A stretch of 64,000 nucleotides of DNA from Candidatus Endonucleibacter sp. (ex Gigantidas childressi) (GCA_030674875.1 JASXSU010000001.1:1469010-1533009); one strand, 5' to 3'. Positions 49,101 to 58,576 are shown, numbered from the stretch's first letter. A program made the numbers and translations. Notes: generated from the sequence alone by a model not told the origin.

Positions 49101-50982
49101 AGTAGTAGGTTTCTCATGGTCTGATGAAGTTAGTATCTGTCATGTTATTAGGGCGGAAGTAAATGGTAATTCTGTAGGTGGGGTGATCGGACATGGTTCA
49201 GAAAGTAAAATGGAATATGCTACAGTTGCTAGTTCTACTATTATTGCGCATACTGACTCTCCTTCTGCTGGGGGCGGAATAGGGTATGCTCGTGATATTA
49301 CTGCTGTAGACCTTACTGTTATTGATACTGTTATTGGTGCTGCTAACGCATCTTCATTACTACAGGGATCATCCGACGTTGGTGGTGGTTTTGGAAGGTC
49401 AGATTCAGGCGTACAATTTTTAAATACAATGATCATCAAAACTAACTTGAGTATAGATGGTGGTTCGGTGGATGCTGGGTGGGGGTGGGGCCAGATGACA
49501 GGAAGTAATGCACATGGACAGCTTGCAGTTAGTCAAAGCTTTATCAATATTAAGGGGGTAAAGGATATAAAAATAGGTGGTGCTATTGGGTCCATTGATT
49601 CCGCTTCTATTTCAAACTTTACGGTAAGCAGGAGCATGGTACTATTAGAAGGGAATGGATCAAATATACAAATAGGATTTTGTATGGGAGACAATAAAGA
49701 GGGAAAAAGTAAATGTGACTTTGATGAAACTAAAAAGATATTCTATAACTCATCTTACAATGATACAAACGGAACCTCATACTATCAGTATAATTATAAT
49801 ATGAACTTAGCTAATCAATGCAGGAGGAGTAAGTTGCCTTTTATAGAGGAAGATTGTGAAATTAAACCAGAAGAATATTGTCGTTATAAAGAGCCTCTTA
49901 TTATGGTATGGAATGCACCTTGCTTAACGCACGAGCAAACACCCGACTCTGCAGCCACAGTGCCTGCAACCGCACTTTCAGCACCTACAGAAGCACCTAA
50001 AGAAGCGCCTACAGAAACACCTACGGAAGCACCTACAGAAACACCTACAGAAACACCTACAGAAGCACTTACAGAAGCACTTACAAAAGCACCTACAGAA
50101 GCACCTACAGAAACACCTACAGAAACACCTACAGAAGCACTTACAAAAGCACCTACAGAAGCACCTACAGAAACACCTACAGAAGCACTTACAAAAGCAC
50201 CTACAGAAGGACCTACAGAAGGACCTACAGAAGGACCTACAGAAACACCTACAGAAACACCTACAGAAACACCTACAGAAGCACCTACAGAAGCACCTAC
50301 AGAAGCACCTACAGAAACACCTACAGAAGCACTTACAAAAGCACCTACAGAAGCACCTACAGAAACACCTACAGAAACACCTACAGAAGCACTTACAAAA
50401 GCACCTACAGAAGGACCTACAGAAGGACCTACAGAAGGACCTACAGAAGGACCTACAGAAACACCTACAGAAACACCTACAGAAGCACCTACAGAAGCAC
50501 CTACAGAAACACCTACAGAAGCACTTACAGAAGCACCTACAGAAACACCTACAGAAACACCTACAGAAACACCTACAGAAGCACTTACAGAAGCACCTAC
50601 AGAAGCACCTACAGAAACACCTACAGAAGCACTTACAAAAGCACCTACAGAAGCACCTACAGAAGCACCTACAGAAACACCTACAGAAACACCTACAGAA
50701 GCACTTACAGAAGCACCTACAGAAGCACCTATAGAAGCACCTATAGAAGCACCTATAGAAGCACCTACAGAAGCACCTACAGAAGCACCTACAGAAGTAC
50801 CTAAAGAAGCATTAATTATTGGAGTATCTTGTGGTTCTTTTATTGCCGTTGCTGCTTATGGTGTTGGTTGTTATTGGTATCAAAGGCAGATTAATGGAGA
50901 TGGTGACCATCCAAGCGGAAAAGATGAACAAAAAGCTGAAGAAGGTATGAGTATGATTGAGTCTTCAGGTGCAGTTGAGTAG
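46138..50982 (+). CDS. Large surface protein with GLUG-like repeats, Thr-Glu-Ala-Pro stalk and C-terminal anchor, 1614 aa
   Basis: No single known family covers it. Residues 1-40 look like a signal peptide (SVFLLLILACGCSVSSA). Residues 40-680 are helical and unassigned. Residues 684-706 (LLMGAVVGLCVLAVVDSATA) are a second hydrophobic segment with a signal-peptide-like cleavage pattern. Residues about 740-1220 form a Gly-rich beta-repeat region with at least seven GLUG-like turns (GGVVGE, GGIAGQ, GGVAGY, GGVVGF, GGVIGH, GGGIGY, GGAIGS). Residues 1283-1555 are a TEAP/TETP/TEGP stalk from 12-bp units. Residues 1558-1580 span the membrane, followed by a 34-residue polar tail. The layout suggests an adhesin on a stiff stalk, which is inference. 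The C-terminus is duplicated at 45342-45699. Confidence 0.85.
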   Translation: MFISCKSYSMPFCCKHVKSVFLLLILACGCSVSSAKNYTSPAEQLHQQAAEQSAKKSWANSQADGEENLAGRCFSGSSLLGAAEYSKSHDNSISCLQHVLDDNDLSVTLEAFKGKNVFEVLAMVYVSILLEVGELEQDIINAGLESPSWIIGFSGITQEIKKRACCRLPKSTKTTFTQLTKEEQMFVAEVLNSRAKQCFYKLHTLWQDKVKTSNASPLICAKLDEQVSFLMSIAQNDTHFLNEVVLKQTRNLVDVLSTHYVVATTSNTPSEIQYPVLEALVNWGARNSDSLISKLLDDSKRWVTQNYHLTAEENKKNGISAEEKVFFSYLHYNSKDVTEVWHGANESLRDCEAREIANTLLASDVIKNLSDQFKTVQQLNVIYQSGFVALDAMHSNLEQQESLNPEDQAKTKKDKQNGSFGQENWDEYLEEGLKKNMKDSLLGKVASGINYAFNVVKNGFTAPSTKQEQSKKIMTAWVNMVQKNALHLTDSSDNKGIQLVMAELIKIDSLHKEGDITIKDALTILVAQGFTSSDKEQAFTLLTGLQRKADIRQKTYCYQPLVTAASDKNDNDCELQCEQADQPIDIPASGNDFAKHNSAEEKHRDWLSMPTNDYTLQKSKSQNDVAYNEADGSYESDGTNTTEPSPLHVDWCFINLDCEEKNEDQARGQCKTVWIGSSYNSSFYNRLLMGAVVGLCVLAVVDSATAASSPQAEAFFQNHTQAHDSSNLNSNHFRHIRDESAASASNVIGISNVTELNLIGNHADYPSNGRYKLTASFNVKKFNKPIPEFTGDFNGNCETLDELPCCLIDALSGNGIVQNINFNNVDTRNAECDPAVANTMHDKSIVRFIKIANSKFEGFGINSRIGMVSNVMWKASSFDNVMIANSTLNGLSGVKYVGGVVGEVHNVEGEFFKVMIVNVNITSLGSDLGGIAGQMRSVRIKEVYIGNTIVKGDDQDSFVGGVAGYSLSNTMQNVTVIDSIISGDYAGGVVGFSWSDEVSICHVIRAEVNGNSVGGVIGHGSESKMEYATVASSTIIAHTDSPSAGGGIGYARDITAVDLTVIDTVIGAANASSLLQGSSDVGGGFGRSDSGVQFLNTMIIKTNLSIDGGSVDAGWGWGQMTGSNAHGQLAVSQSFINIKGVKDIKIGGAIGSIDSASISNFTVSRSMVLLEGNGSNIQIGFCMGDNKEGKSKCDFDETKKIFYNSSYNDTNGTSYYQYNYNMNLANQCRRSKLPFIEEDCEIKPEEYCRYKEPLIMVWNAPCLTHEQTPDSAATVPATALSAPTEAPKEAPTETPTEAPTETPTETPTEALTEALTKAPTEAPTETPTETPTEALTKAPTEAPTETPTEALTKAPTEGPTEGPTEGPTETPTETPTETPTEAPTEAPTEAPTETPTEALTKAPTEAPTETPTETPTEALTKAPTEGPTEGPTEGPTEGPTETPTETPTEAPTEAPTETPTEALTEAPTETPTETPTETPTEALTEAPTEAPTETPTEALTKAPTEAPTEAPTETPTETPTEALTEAPTEAPIEAPIEAPIEAPTEAPTEAPTEVPKEALIIGVSCGSFIAVAAYGVGCYWYQRQINGDGDHPSGKDEQKAEEGMSMIESSGAVE
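49984..50800 (+). repeat. 12-bp coding tandem repeat (Thr-Glu-Ala/Thr/Gly-Pro stalk)
   Basis: Some 68 units of the type ACCTACAGAAGC, with higher-order blocks repeated in the array. Units are in frame multiples, so copy change alters stalk length without frameshift. Confidence 0.95.
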
Positions 50983-51002
50983 CTGTAATTGAATCTGTAC
51001 GC

Positions 51003-51040
51003 TGCCTATTCTTAATTTTTCTGATTGGTAAGAATAGGCA
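51003..51040 (+). terminator. Hairpin downstream of the 1614-aa gene
   Basis: Perfect 12-bp stem at 51003-51014 and 51029-51040, loop 14 bases, 20 bases after the stop. It lacks a trailing U-run. The same structure follows the truncated paralogue. Confidence 0.68.
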
Positions 51041-51222
51041 TTTGAAGTACGATGGGTTATGGGTACTATTAAGTTGTTTTAAAATTATCTGAGAAGTAAA
51101 TATAAGTTTTACCGTTCTTGGTAAAGCTGGATTAATATAATAAGTGCAATTGACTGAAATTTTATAGGTGAGCCAGCTGCCGGTATATTTGTAGCTATCA
51201 CCCTAAAAATGGAAGCTAAGAA

Positions 51223-51310
51223 TGAGTACTCAAACTAGGCAATACAAGCAGATGACTCAAGGGCAACGGTATCAGATTGAGGCTCTTCTTAGAACAGACC
51301 GCTGATTAAA
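51223..51310 (+). pseudogene. IS30-family transposase N-terminal fragment
   Basis: Reads MSTQTRQYKQMTQGQRYQIE and ALL before a stop, the N-terminal pattern of IS30 transposases. The rest of the stretch to 51700 has no frame I can assign. Confidence 0.6.
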
Positions 51311-51701
51311 GACGGTAATGCAAGAACTAATTATCCGGCAGCTCGTCTGGTAAAATCTAGTCACCAATATGTCTTGCGCTGTAGCAGACTCAACCTAGAA
51401 TTTCATGCTTCTAGTAAGTTACTAACAGAATATGCTCTGTGTTGATAGCGTGATACCCGCAGTCAATAGGCTGACAACCTTCTAAAAACAAACCAACAAC
51501 ATCTTTTCACAAAGGTCACGGTATTCTTTGGCATGATGATCATGGAAGGCTATCAGAAACTCGTTCTTCGGGTATTTTAGGGTGTTTTTGACAACAAGTT
51601 ATGGATCTCTCTAAATAAAAATTTAATTTTATTCCTCACTAGGTGTTCTTAAACACGAAAATTGTGGTTGTAATCAGGAAGTCACGGTTTCATAATAGTG
51701 T

Positions 51702-52274
51702 TTATTCTTTCAAATCACGAAGTTCCTCCATAAGAAGGCTTATCTGAAACTCTTTTGCTTTTATCATAGTCTGATATCGCTTCACAGTTGCATTAACCTG
51801 CTCAGATACACGTTCATAATTCGGCACCCTCAAAGCTGATGTCAGAGCGCCATGATTAGATGGAAAATAACCATTAACAGCTCCATCAGGACGATATAAT
51901 TTTAATTTGGATGCTGAGACACTCTTATATTTGCTTTTCTTGGTAGTTCGTGTTGGTTTGTAGACATTTCCTTTCAATTCTTCTATCTCGGCATTCATTT
52001 CATTAATCAAATGCTGAATTTCATATTGACGACGAGAAATTTTTTCTTTCAACAAATTCCTTTCTATAGTGTAATCGAGCTTGGCCGCTTTACTCATATC
52101 ATAAGCTTCTAAAGGTGCTGAAATCTCATTTGATTCAACAATATTGCCACCATGCTTACAATGCTCTTCGGAAAACTCTACCCTACCATCAACCATGCAT
52201 TTATATATATTTTGAGCAAATGACTCTACAGAAATCAATGCCATACAAATAAAAACCACTTTTTTAATATACAT
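51702..52274 (-). CDS. Secreted DUF4124-like protein, 190 aa
   Basis: The first 20 residues form a signal peptide (VVFICMALISVESFAQ). IYKCMVDGRVEFSEEHCKHG next (residues 23-42) is the short DUF4124-type motif with two conserved cysteines. Two helical, charged segments follow (residues 60-105 and 155-190), probably coiled coil, separated by a basic linker. Periplasmic location is expected; function unknown. A clear SD (AAGGAGAG) lies just upstream of the ATG, supporting expression. The gene is isolated, with convergent and upstream neighbours being remnants. Confidence 0.8.
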   Translation of the reverse strand: MYIKKVVFICMALISVESFAQNIYKCMVDGRVEFSEEHCKHGGNIVESNEISAPLEAYDMSKAAKLDYTIERNLLKEKISRRQYEIQHLINEMNAEIEELKGNVYKPTRTTKKSKYKSVSASKLKLYRPDGAVNGYFPSNHGALTSALRVPNYERVSEQVNATVKRYQTMIKAKEFQISLLMEELRDLKE

Positions 52275-52441
52275 GCTCTCTCCTTAAATAGTGCTTCTGT
52301 ATATAAAATATAGCTCTCAAATCAAATAAATGACAAATTATTACGATCGCTTTATCCATCTAAGCTAAAAATGAATGTGAAAAATAGTTAGCTTGGCCGC
52401 TGGGAGGGCTACACTACTTATGATCCGCATCACTTCCCGTT

Positions 52442-52495
52442 AAAACTGTTAAATTACTGACTACTCTCACCTTCAAGGGTAACTGATAAAGATAG
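52442..52495 (+). repeat. Family A repeat, fragment
   Basis: ACTACTCTCACCTTCAAGGG and TAACTGATA match the family end; most of the element is missing. The remainder of 52275-52679 is featureless. Confidence 0.4.
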
Positions 52496-52679
52496 GTATT
52501 TTGCAACTTTGGTAGCGTTACTGATAGTAAAAGAGAAAAATGAAGGCAATAAACATCAAACTGACAGCCATTATCTAGGGTGGTCGTAGAATATAAACGG
52601 CCCCTGTCATACCCTGAAAGTCAGCTGAAATACAAACAGTTGGCGAAAGAAAACTTTATTTCAACAGATACCAGTACCT

Positions 52680-52982
52680 AGCTATGCTATGTAATGGACA
52701 AAAAACCTGAAACCCATGATTTTCAAGGAATAATTAGTATGACGTGACTCTTAGGCAAGGTAACCTGCACGGTCTTTTACCCCATAATAGGTTATGGTTG
52801 TTGAGCATGAAAGACGTCAGTTCATTGGCCAAGAAGCTAAAAGCTCGTCTGCCCCTACATCAAGCTCGGATTACCTTCATTGCACAGCTTGTAACGTCCT
52901 TACTGCGTAGCCATTCCTCTAACTTGTACCGTGTAGCCGAAGAGTTTCAGACGAAGGCAGACAGCGAGTCCAGTTATCGCTG
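52680..52982 (+). pseudogene. IS4-type transposase, 5' fragment
   Basis: Reads GNLHGLLPHNRLWLLSMKDV and then NLYRVAEEFQTKADSESSYR before breaking into a family B repeat at the same position as in the copy at 61543-62850. Confidence 0.8.
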
Positions 52983-53112
52983 TATATACCCGTCGCCTTT
53001 CAAGTTGCTACGTTGTTGGCTGCGTTCGCTCACCCCGATCACCTACTACTCGTAGGCTCATGGGGCTTCGCTTACTTGCCGCCTAGTAGTAATTTGAAAT
53101 CCTTTGGGTATA
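52983..53112 (+). repeat. Family B repeat (MITE) joining IS4 and IS30 fragments
   Basis: Full copy from TATATACCCGTCGCC to CCTTTGGGTATA. IS4 sequence lies on its left and IS30 sequence on its right. Confidence 0.88.
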
Positions 53113-53323
53113 AATGAGAACACCAATGGCTTGCTACGACAATATCTTCCAAAGAATATAGGCTTCAAGAAGGTAGGTCAGATAGAGGTGAAGCGAGCAT
53201 TGATGCGGCTTAATTCTCGGCCAAGAAAAGATTTGAATTTCAAAACACCAGCCCTGATAATGGGTGAACGCAGGGCTGCGTTAGCAGCTTAAGCTGTGAT
53301 GCACTTGGAATTTGAATCCGCGA
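53113..53323 (+). pseudogene. IS30-family (type 2) transposase, C-terminal fragment
   Basis: Reads NENTNGLLRQYLPKNIGFKK, VKRALMRLNSRPRKDLNFKT and ALIMGERRAALAA, nearly identical to the 3' end at 28395-28594, and ends in the same inverted repeat. Confidence 0.82.
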
Positions 53324-53555
53324 TATTATTACTCAACAAGACTAAACGTAATAAATGCTTATAAAACAACAGCCTGGCAAATAGAAGATGATTAATTCGT
53401 ATCTATTAAAGCTCTAATGCATGAAGAATAAGGAGCTGTAGACTAGGTAATAATCAAAAACTTTTATTTATTATTAATAATTAATGAATTTTTCTATTAT
53501 AAGCATGTCCAATACTATAGAAACCATAATAAATTAAAGAAGAAGGAGATATCTT

Positions 53556-56500
53556 ATGCCAATAATATCTGGAATGTCTGATACATCATTTAGCGCAAGG
53601 GATGCCGAATATTTAGATAAAGAATATTTCAGTGAGAATGGCATTATCAAAGCTAAGTCTAATATAGCTTCTGATGAAAGCGCAGATAAAAACTTAAAAA
53701 ACGGAAGGTCAGTTCGTAGCCAGAATGACACAGTTTCAGTCATCGATAAAAATAATTGCGAGCAGTCTGCTAGATGTGATGATGATGTATTTTATGAGTG
53801 CAATAATGGCCCTATTGATAGTAATACGCCTAAAGCATCTGTGCAGATAAAAACAACTTATATGTTACAGAATAATGATGAAAACGACGAATTTCATGAT
53901 TGCGTAAGCACGCAGTCAGCTTCTTCTATTCATAATGCGCAAGTTAGTGACGAGTTTGATGTGTTAGAGGCAGAAGACCCCATTGAAGGCATAATTATGG
54001 CAATTCGGTCTGAACATGAAGAGCCTGAATCTTATTTGATTAATAACCCTGATTTTTTCGTTAGCTGCTTTGCTAGTAACCCAGCAAGTGTGTTAGACGG
54101 AATGTACACTCGCATAAGTGCTTTGATTGATGATAGCCACACATGGTTATTTCAGAGTAATGCTGGCAAAAAATTAGAGGATCTTGATAAAATGCTTGAA
54201 GATTTAAATGACGAGAACATATGCGACAATGATATTGAACAATTTAAAATATTTGCTGATAAATTAAGGGGTTTTGAGAAAGAGTTTAATATTACACCTT
54301 ATGAAGATATTTGCAAAGCAACTGTGTTGATGGATTCTAACGTAGAAATGAAAGTATTGCTTGATGATGAATCATTAAGTGATGACTTTATGGGCGCAGG
54401 CTTAGCGAACTCAGAGAATCCAGATATTCATAAAAGCTCAGGTGCTGTACTGACAGCCTACATAGATAAAAAAATAGAGGCACACTTCTCATTGTTGAAA
54501 CAAAAAGCCACCAATATTTTGGTGGAAGCTCTTAACGGTAGTGCCTTTGCGGTTAATCATGGAGAGGTCACTGTTGAGCAACTGTACCTCCATGCAATAC
54601 AGCAAAAAGATGGCCTTGCTTCAATAAAGCAATGGCTGGAGGCTAATATCAGTGGGAAATTGGGTAGTAAGTCATCACTTGGTCAGAAAGATATAGAGCG
54701 CTCACTTAAAGAGTTACACTTATATGGGGCATCAGAAAAGGATCTTTCTTTGTGGTTACAAAATGACCAAAATACTGAAACTAAGGAATGTCTTAATGAA
54801 ACTCTAGCAATAATATATAGCCAACTATCCATGAACGATATCAAGAAAAATATTGAAGCCGCATCTGATGGAAAGATGTCCTTGACAGGATCGATGGTAT
54901 TGTGTCAGCGGTGCCATACATTACTTTCTAAATATCAAAGTAGTTCTAGTAAAGCTGTTTTAGATGAGCTTTCCTCCATGTCAACAGAGCTGAAAGATCT
55001 TTCTATAAAAGAAATTACTAGCACAGGAAGTATTGGCAGCGAGATTGTATATTATTTACCAAGCGAACTTTCACTGGAAAAATGTGAAACACAGCCTCAT
55101 TTAAAGAAAGAAGCAGATATCATCAAAAAGAAGTTGCTTGACTTAGTAGCAATGAAAAACAAACCATTGAACAGCATTTCTTTTAGTGATGAAGCTTCAT
55201 TGAAAAATGAATTATTAAAAGCGCAAATTGATTTATTATTTAAACACCTTGAAACACAAGTTGGCGGCGAAGACACTAAACACTTTGATGATATATGCCA
55301 AATAATTGAATCTGTTAATGGAAAGCGTTTTAGTGTGCAAATATTGAAGGAGGATGGCAAAAGTGCTTTTGACAAAGTAATGGGGATAGGTCTTTCTGCA
55401 TTACATGGTAAAGAAATTCCTGTTGAAACTAGATTATGTAATATAAAACTGCAGAATGATATTCATTTGGATGGTTATAGTTATGAAGACGAAAAGCATT
55501 GGCTTGCTAACCATCTCGTACATGCTATAGGGGCATTAGGCGACGAAGGAGTTGATGCTTACAAAAGACTATGTAGAGACAAGCATAATCCACTTAAATT
55601 ATTGTGGAATGTATTCAATATTAAAGATGGAGTGTGTAATAAAGTTCAAGACGTTTTAAACAAAGAGTTTTTTGATGACTTTAAAGTGTTGATGAAAAAC
55701 AACCCTAGATTAGCGCGAAATCTGGTTGGTGATGTCGCCCAAAGCGCTGCCATAGTAAAACAAGTGTTTGGAGAGCATTCACTGTTTTCTAATTTATTTG
55801 AACAACTAGATTGGCGTACCTATGGTGAAACAGCGCAAAGCTATTTGAATACTCATTTTGAAGATAAAGCAAGTGAATATGGCAAACTTAGTGATAAGGA
55901 GAAAGCATCAGTTCAACATATGTATGCTCTATGTGACATGCTAAAAGACATGCCAACAACTATTCATGCTGCAAAAATAGCCATAAATGTAACTAAAGAT
56001 ATTGGTTGTGGAAACGTTGGCAAAGCTATTGCTGGCGTTGTAAGTGGCGCGGCAGAGTTGTGGGGCGCACAGAAAATACAACAAAATGTTGGACGCATGT
56101 CTGACGATGAAGTTCGTGCGTTGAACCTGGCTTTAAAAACTTTACAGTGCGAACCTCTTGACGCAATGATCGGATTGGATGAAATGTCCAGATCGACTGA
56201 TCGTATTGCTGATGTGATCAAAGGCCGCTCTGTTCTCAATAACTGCTTTAGAAATAGTGAACTAATGTATCCTTTTGTGCATCGATTCAATCGCTTGAGT
56301 AGTTCTTTTCACGATTACTGGGGAGGTAAGAGTGATGGTCGAGCGCTGGCTTTGGAGTTGGGTAAGGTAGGAGTAATTGCAGGGGCTGGGATTGGAGCAT
56401 TTGGTTTGACTGCTGTAGCTGGAGGAGGAGTTGCTGCAGGACTAGGTTTGTCTTCTGTATCTTGGACTGCGCTTGGGTTGGTTACCAGTTATAGTGTTCC

Positions 56501-57608
56501 GACACTGTTGATGTCTCTGTCTCGTGGCAAACCAGAAGGTACTCTATTTTTAAGCGTGGCACATTCAGTTGCAAAAAAATTGATAGCCTTGGAAAGTCTA
56601 GAAGCACCTGCTAATGTTATTTCGGATCTTGTTTCTACAATGACGGCAGACCCTAGCAGTGAATTAAAGCAATTGGAAGGCATACTTACTACGAAAATGG
56701 AAGATGCCTTTCAGCGAGATAATCCTCAAATAAAAGCATATCATACTGTTGCTACCAGTAGGCAAACATGTTTAGATGCGTATAACAAACACTGGAAAGC
56801 ATTCATTTTTGACTCAGATAGAGCTGAATGTGTTGTTGCTACTATTGATAAGTTACATGCCAACAATAATGAGGCATTTGAGCAACAAGTAATACAGTTG
56901 CAGAAAAAACTGGATAACTGGCATAAACTACAGTCATTTATAAATAAATTACCTGCCGATAGTTCAAACTGGTTATCTAATCTCGATAATTTGCAGTTGG
57001 ACGAGTCAATGAAAAAACGTATCGGAAAAGATGCTCTTCAATTACCGTATGCTGTGATTTCAGAGCTGGAAATATTGCAAGAAGAAATAGCAGGAGAGCT
57101 TGGAGTAGAATTAAACTGGCAGAAAGGTATAATGCGAAATGCAGAAACTGGAGCAGAGATGACTTTTGAAGGTAATGCTATGAAAGAGCACCTCAAGCTA
57201 TACCAAAGTACTATTTTGTTAGGAGAGTACCTTATTGGACATTTTTCTCCAGCTTCTATGAAATTATCAGCTGCTCGTTTGGATGCTGAAAGAACTGTCT
57301 TAAAGCGTACTAAAAAAAGGTATACAGAGCAAGCTACGGGATTAGCGCAATATTTGTTACGTCTTGGTATTAGTAACCTTGTATCTGCACAGAAAAATGA
57401 TTCAGGTTGCGTGAATAAAGAAGCATTTAAAAGATCTCTCGATGGCAATGAGTCTCTAAAAGTAGCACTGGCTAGACAGATTTCATTGATGGAGAGAGCC
57501 GCCAAGCGATGCGTGAAGGAGCAGGTCTCCCAGGTGCACGACTCTTTGGTAAGGGTGGGAGTTAATATTGACAAGGCTAAGTTGAAAAAATTGAGCCGTC
57601 AGGGCTAA
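53556..57608 (+). CDS. Large hypothetical protein, 1350 aa, effector-like
   Basis: No family recognised. A very strong SD (AAGAAGGAGATAT) precedes the ATG, so it should be well translated. Residues 1-130 are polar, Ser/Asp/Asn-rich and probably disordered. Most of the rest is helical. Residues about 928-991 form a Gly/Ala-rich hydrophobic stretch (VIAGAGIGAFGLTAVAGGGV, then further apolar residues) that could be a membrane-inserting hairpin. No signal peptide is seen. Size, composition and isolation between transposon remnants resemble effectors or toxins of intracellular bacteria; this is inference. The gene itself shows no breaks. Confidence 0.82.
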   Translation: MPIISGMSDTSFSARDAEYLDKEYFSENGIIKAKSNIASDESADKNLKNGRSVRSQNDTVSVIDKNNCEQSARCDDDVFYECNNGPIDSNTPKASVQIKTTYMLQNNDENDEFHDCVSTQSASSIHNAQVSDEFDVLEAEDPIEGIIMAIRSEHEEPESYLINNPDFFVSCFASNPASVLDGMYTRISALIDDSHTWLFQSNAGKKLEDLDKMLEDLNDENICDNDIEQFKIFADKLRGFEKEFNITPYEDICKATVLMDSNVEMKVLLDDESLSDDFMGAGLANSENPDIHKSSGAVLTAYIDKKIEAHFSLLKQKATNILVEALNGSAFAVNHGEVTVEQLYLHAIQQKDGLASIKQWLEANISGKLGSKSSLGQKDIERSLKELHLYGASEKDLSLWLQNDQNTETKECLNETLAIIYSQLSMNDIKKNIEAASDGKMSLTGSMVLCQRCHTLLSKYQSSSSKAVLDELSSMSTELKDLSIKEITSTGSIGSEIVYYLPSELSLEKCETQPHLKKEADIIKKKLLDLVAMKNKPLNSISFSDEASLKNELLKAQIDLLFKHLETQVGGEDTKHFDDICQIIESVNGKRFSVQILKEDGKSAFDKVMGIGLSALHGKEIPVETRLCNIKLQNDIHLDGYSYEDEKHWLANHLVHAIGALGDEGVDAYKRLCRDKHNPLKLLWNVFNIKDGVCNKVQDVLNKEFFDDFKVLMKNNPRLARNLVGDVAQSAAIVKQVFGEHSLFSNLFEQLDWRTYGETAQSYLNTHFEDKASEYGKLSDKEKASVQHMYALCDMLKDMPTTIHAAKIAINVTKDIGCGNVGKAIAGVVSGAAELWGAQKIQQNVGRMSDDEVRALNLALKTLQCEPLDAMIGLDEMSRSTDRIADVIKGRSVLNNCFRNSELMYPFVHRFNRLSSSFHDYWGGKSDGRALALELGKVGVIAGAGIGAFGLTAVAGGGVAAGLGLSSVSWTALGLVTSYSVPTLLMSLSRGKPEGTLFLSVAHSVAKKLIALESLEAPANVISDLVSTMTADPSSELKQLEGILTTKMEDAFQRDNPQIKAYHTVATSRQTCLDAYNKHWKAFIFDSDRAECVVATIDKLHANNNEAFEQQVIQLQKKLDNWHKLQSFINKLPADSSNWLSNLDNLQLDESMKKRIGKDALQLPYAVISELEILQEEIAGELGVELNWQKGIMRNAETGAEMTFEGNAMKEHLKLYQSTILLGEYLIGHFSPASMKLSAARLDAERTVLKRTKKRYTEQATGLAQYLLRLGISNLVSAQKNDSGCVNKEAFKRSLDGNESLKVALARQISLMERAAKRCVKEQVSQVHDSLVRVGVNIDKAKLKKLSRQG

Positions 57609-57613
57609 AAATA

Positions 57614-57635
57614 ACGGCAATGGGTGCATTGCCGT
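57614..57635 (+). terminator. Hairpin after the 1350-aa gene
   Basis: Perfect 9-bp stem ACGGCAATG / CATTGCCGT with a 4-base loop, six bases after the stop. No U-run follows, so its termination strength is unclear. Confidence 0.6.
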
Positions 57636-57741
57636 GGTAAATATGGGGCATCCACATAATTCAAGAGAGGTTCTGAGTTTTATTGGACAAATATGTGGAT
57701 ATCCCATTTTCTCGCTGTTAGTAAGGCCGAATTCATATACT

Positions 57742-58422
57742 AAGTGCGACACCCAATTTAATAAAAACGATGAACTGCGATACCCTTAGTTTTTGCTCCA
57801 ATCACGAAGTAAAAACCTATGAAGTATCAACAGCTCACCGAGGGTGATAGACATATGATAGTCGCGCTAAAATGGCAAGGATTAAGTTTTACGGACATTG
57901 CCACAGCTATCGGAAAACACCGAAGTACCATATATCAAAAATTTCACCGCAATACTTGTTGGCATAAGGATGGCTCATATCGACCCCTCAGGGCACAGCA
58001 AAGGACAAGAGCTCGACGTCGACGTTCAAGGAGAAACCAACATTTTGCAAAAAAGGATTACGTGATCATTAGGCAACTCTTACATAAACAATGGAGTCTT
58101 GAACAGATTACGGGTTACTTAAAACGGATAGGTGTACATTGCTTTAGCCATGAAACTATTTATCGATATATTTGGCGTGATAAAAAGAAGTGACTAATTA
58201 CCCTTATTACTTTGCCAACCCACATCACTCATGGGAACGTGGTACGAATGAAAATACCAATGGTTTGATCAGACAATACTTAGTTAAGGGAACATCAATG
58301 GCATGATTAACTCGGCAACGATGTAATATCATCACGGCCAAATTAAATACAAGACCAAGGAAGCGGTTAGCTTATAAAACACCGGAGGAATGCTTTTATG
58401 AATAACTACTTTTGTCGCACTT
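57742..58422 (+). pseudogene. IS30-family element (type 1) with internal deletion
   Basis: Terminal inverted repeats AAGTGCGACA (57742-57751) and TGTCGCACTT (58413-58422) enclose a broken transposase. The frame 57819-58193 encodes 124 residues with the helix-turn-helix (GLSFTDIATAIGKHRSTIYQ) and a second domain (QWSLEQITGYLKRIGVHCFS). After the stop, the C-terminal part is readable as [20 protein letters not shown]. The DDE core between them is deleted, so it is inactive. Confidence 0.82.
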
Positions 58423-58455
58423 TAAATTTGATACTAAGAAGGGTGTTTGCAGTTT

Positions 58456-58576
58456 TATACCCATTACCATTGAAGGTGGGGGCTGCTCTCGATCACCCAA
58501 ATCACCTGCTATTTGTAGGCTCATGGGGCTTCTCTCATTTGTCGCCTACCGTCACTTTCAGTGGTAACTGGTGTGA
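58456..58576 (+). repeat. Family A interspersed repeat
   Basis: Well-preserved copy from TATACCCATTACCATTGAAG to TCAGTGGTAACTGGTGTG, close to the family consensus. Confidence 0.82.

Noticed and set aside
49984-50800. Possible CRISPR or minisatellite array
   Set aside because: Units are contiguous 12-mers with no spacers and form part of an intact coding frame.
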